Below are positions 62,213 through 64,000 of a DNA stretch of 64,000 nt, in pieces. A program made the translations under genes and the position numbers. Below the pieces are notes generated by a model. The model saw only the letters and a list, made by a program, of their open reading frames with translations. It was not told the origin of the DNA and made no database searches. The DNA comes from Psychrobacter cibarius. Its GTDB lineage: Bacteria > Pseudomonadota > Gammaproteobacteria > Pseudomonadales > Moraxellaceae. Position 1 is the first letter of the stretch, and every line of letters starts with the position of its first letter. The stretch covers positions 1,984,001 to 2,048,000 of the forward strand of contig CP131612.1 of NCBI GenBank assembly GCA_030686115.1, given 5' to 3'.

Positions 62213-62516
62213 TAGCAATGAGCCGTGCTAAAGATTTATAGTCAATCCTATATAAATCAGATACGGTGTCAGGCTCGCTTAGTCTACTATTTGTAGTACT
62301 TTCGCTTGCCTTCCTTGTATCCAAATTATATTGAACCAACTATATCAACATAAAAACAACTTGGTATTTAAATGGTTACTGGCGCTTGTATCGCTATCAT
62401 TGCTTTGTAATAATGCCTGCATCTGCTAGTGTCTCATGTCAGTTATTGGGGCAGCGAGCATAATAATTTTGAGATAAATGTCTCTATATCATAATTGAAG
62501 CAATAAAGGACTTTAT
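62213..62516. other. 304-bp intergenic region after the PACE gene
   Basis: Holds the 108-bp copy B and then an AT-rich stretch with the probable promoter of the META-domain gene. Nothing coding is visible. Confidence 0.55.
62237..62344 (+). mobile_element. 108-bp repeat element, copy B (MITE-like)
   Basis: Near-identical to the reverse complement of copy A (21901-22008), with few differences over 108 bp and the same TATAGT ends. It begins 24 bases after the stop codon of the PACE gene, in the same orientation to that gene as copy A has to the decarboxylase gene. Confidence 0.87.
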
Positions 62517-63005
62517 ATGAAAAATATGACCAAGGTAATGATGGTAAGCGTTTTAGCAGTGGGAACATTGGCAGCAGGTTGTCAAACCACATCTACGCCA
62601 AGTGCACCCGTTACCCAGCCTATTACCTCGGATGCCTTGCAAGCCTATCATTGGCAACTCGTGGATGCCAAAAACACCAAGGGCGAGACCATTACTCCAT
62701 TATTCTTTAATCCAGCCGAACCATTAACCCTCGATTTTGTGACGGCGAATGGGAGCAATATCGTTACTTTGATGAATACTTGTAACAATATGAGTGCTGA
62801 ATATAAGGTAGCAAATGGCGAGGTAACCTTGGGTCCAGTAAGAAGCACAAGAATGGCTTGCCCTGCCCCACAAGCCAGCTTTGATAGTGCCACACTAGCA
62901 ACCGTAAATGGTAAATATAGCATGAGCAAAAATGCCAATAACGTGCCTGTCTTGACCATTACCAATGCGAACCAAGTAGCGAATTTTAAAGCGGTTGCTA
63001 AATAG
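62517..63005 (+). CDS. META-domain (HslJ-like) lipoprotein
   Basis: 162 residues. Lipoprotein signal with LAAGC (Cys22) and a META domain (about 45-160): YHWQLVDAKN, the NTCNNMSAEYKVANG strand pair and the TRMACPAP motif with a conserved Cys. HslJ-like proteins are heat-inducible envelope proteins linked to novobiocin tolerance in E. coli. Monocistronic with a strong terminator. Confidence 0.88.
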   Translation: MKNMTKVMMVSVLAVGTLAAGCQTTSTPSAPVTQPITSDALQAYHWQLVDAKNTKGETITPLFFNPAEPLTLDFVTANGSNIVTLMNTCNNMSAEYKVANGEVTLGPVRSTRMACPAPQASFDSATLATVNGKYSMSKNANNVPVLTITNANQVANFKAVAK

Positions 63006-63043
63006 TTATTGCCGTATAGAATGCTAAACCAGCCACTCAATAA

Positions 63044-63077
63044 AAAAGCCTCACTTATTAATAGTGAGGCTTTTTTT
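63044..63077 (+). terminator. Rho-independent terminator of the META-domain gene
   Basis: Stem GCCTCACT/AGTGAGGC with a short loop, flanked by A and T runs (T7). Same stem sequence as the tRNA-Gly terminator at 30541. Confidence 0.95.
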
Positions 63078-63216
63078 GTCTATATTTATTGTCTGAATAC
63101 TGAATTTAGGCTTAGCGCAGAACTAAATCCTCAGTAAATAATCCGATTCTTTAGAAAATATAGTGTGCCCATAATAAATACGGAATTAATGAGCATGCGA
63201 TGAAAAGTTAAAAATA

Positions 63217-63603
63217 CTACTTAAACCTATTTGCTAGCCATATGACCAGCTCACGAGCTGGCGCATTATCCAACGCTTGGGGGATTTGGGCATACGTCAT
63301 AACACAGTCATTCAGATCCGTCAGCATATGCAATAGTAAGCCCAAACCTATGACTCTATATGGCTTAGGCAGCACTAACATAGCCACATATACTGCCATT
63401 GCATAATAACTGTGCAGTGGGTGAAAGTGAATACTACAGCGATTGGGCGAGAAAATAGGCGTTGCTAGCAGATGATCCAAATCAACCAACATAGTGGCGA
63501 GCAGTATCAGATAAACCCTTTTGTAATCATTGCGGAAAAACACATAAGCCACGATTAAAGGCATGCCGAAGTGAAAAAAGTAGTGAATTAAAGTTTGCGT
63601 CAT
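63217..63603 (-). CDS. DUF6122 family membrane protein
   Basis: 128 residues with about four membrane helices. The conserved DUF6122 segments are present: IHYFFHFGMPLIVAYVFFR, MLVDLDHLLATPIF and the NRCSIHFHPLHSYYA histidine-rich stretch, then LLLHMLTDLNDC. The His/Asp positions resemble YdjM-type metal-dependent membrane hydrolases, but activity is not shown. Confidence 0.82.
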   Translation of the reverse strand: MTQTLIHYFFHFGMPLIVAYVFFRNDYKRVYLILLATMLVDLDHLLATPIFSPNRCSIHFHPLHSYYAMAVYVAMLVLPKPYRVIGLGLLLHMLTDLNDCVMTYAQIPQALDNAPARELVIWLANRFK

Positions 63604-63650
63604 TGACCTTTTGCCTATCTCATCGTGACCGTTCGTTTTCTAAGTTTATT

Positions 63651-64000
63651 CTATTTGAAAAACAGTGCCTTGGATTCAACCGTGTTCGAACAAACCTCAT
63701 GTGCCAACGCAACAAATGCCTTAGTAGCAGCGCTCTGATACGCACCTTTTCGTTGTAGTAATACCGCTGTACGCTGGAGCAAAGACGGCGCTAAGGTAAT
63801 CGCCACCAGCTCATCATAATTATGAGCGATGTTGGAAGGTAATAAGGTGGTCAGTTGAGTATGGCGAACCATTTCGATCACTGCGCTTAGCGAGTTTGCC
63901 TCCATCAGTACGTTTGGCGCAATGTCATGCTGACGACAATAATGCTCAATCTGTTCGCGCGTGGCAAATTCGCGGCTCAGCAATACCAGTGACTGCGCGT
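63651..64000 (-). CDS. LysR-family regulator, C-terminal part (runs off right edge)
   Basis: The frame is open to the window edge, so only about 115 codons are visible. They match the second half of a CynR/CysB-like substrate-binding domain (LVLLSREFATREQIEHYCRQ, SAVIEMVRHTQLTTLLPSNI, ending with LLQRKGAYQSAATKAFVALA). The helix-turn-helix lies outside the window. Confidence 0.8.
   Translation of the reverse strand, partial: AQSLVLLSREFATREQIEHYCRQHDIAPNVLMEANSLSAVIEMVRHTQLTTLLPSNIAHNYDELVAITLAPSLLQRTAVLLQRKGAYQSAATKAFVALAHEVCSNTVESKALFFK

Overview
The window looks like chromosome from a Moraxellaceae gammaproteobacterium, most likely Psychrobacter. The base composition is moderately AT-rich. 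The protein set fits: a BapA-type adhesin, a Ynj-type transporter, a PACE efflux pump with a divergent LysR regulator, FepA-like iron uptake, and many LysR regulators. No rRNA and no CRISPR array are visible. One tRNA is present, tRNA-Gly(GCC).

Layout. Positions 1-5.8 kb hold the N-terminal part of a giant repeat adhesin (running off the left edge), an OmpA-type lipoprotein upstream of it, a cupin protein, a tandem universal stress protein and a DUF2058 protein. Positions 6.2-16.7 kb hold a membrane/flavoprotein fusion followed by ynjB-ynjC-ynjD-ynjF and a sterol-desaturase-like hydroxylase. A small thiol-redox unit follows: an AhpD-like protein, a DsbA/FrnE-like protein and a convergent TetR regulator. 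Near-identical 16-bp palindromes precede the TetR gene, the AhpD-like gene and the distant DoxX-like gene at 6.2 kb, so they probably form one regulon. Positions 16.9-26 kb hold a five-gene operon with a divergent LysR: 4-guanidinobutyrase, 2-ketoarginine decarboxylase-like, D-2-hydroxyacid dehydrogenase, YjiH-type membrane protein and aldehyde dehydrogenase. I read this as catabolism of 2-ketoarginine, possibly fed by the hydroxy acid argininate. Positions 26-30.2 kb hold a K+/H+ antiporter, GlpM and an indolepyruvate-type decarboxylase.

Positions 30.5-33.5 kb are a small integrative element beside tRNA-Gly. It has arm-like repeats, a Cro/CI repressor with paired operators, an excisionase-like gene, a tyrosine integrase broken by a -1 frameshift exactly at an A AAA AAC heptamer, and two unknown small genes. 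Positions 34.6-40.4 kb hold small-molecule transporters and regulators (YdcZ/LysR, MarR/EamA, nitroreductase, CynX/NimT-like MFS).

Positions 40.4-55.5 kb are an iron region with much decay. Intact genes are a siderophore-interacting reductase, lipoprotein, periplasmic esterase, tonB-exbB-exbD, a siderophore-binding protein, an ABC ATPase and a FepA-like receptor. Broken genes are a second receptor, both FecCD permeases (collapsed into one remnant), a WG-repeat protein, a LysR fragment and an IS3-like remnant. Fur-like boxes sit at four promoters; one is the core of a 59-bp palindrome.

Positions 56-60.2 kb are a minus-strand run of poorly known genes including a NADAR-family protein without a visible DarT1 toxin. 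Positions 60.8-64 kb hold an AceR/AceI-like pair, a META-domain lipoprotein, a DUF6122 protein and a truncated LysR gene. A 108-bp repeat occurs three times in the window, each time just after a stop codon and in the same orientation relative to the gene it follows.
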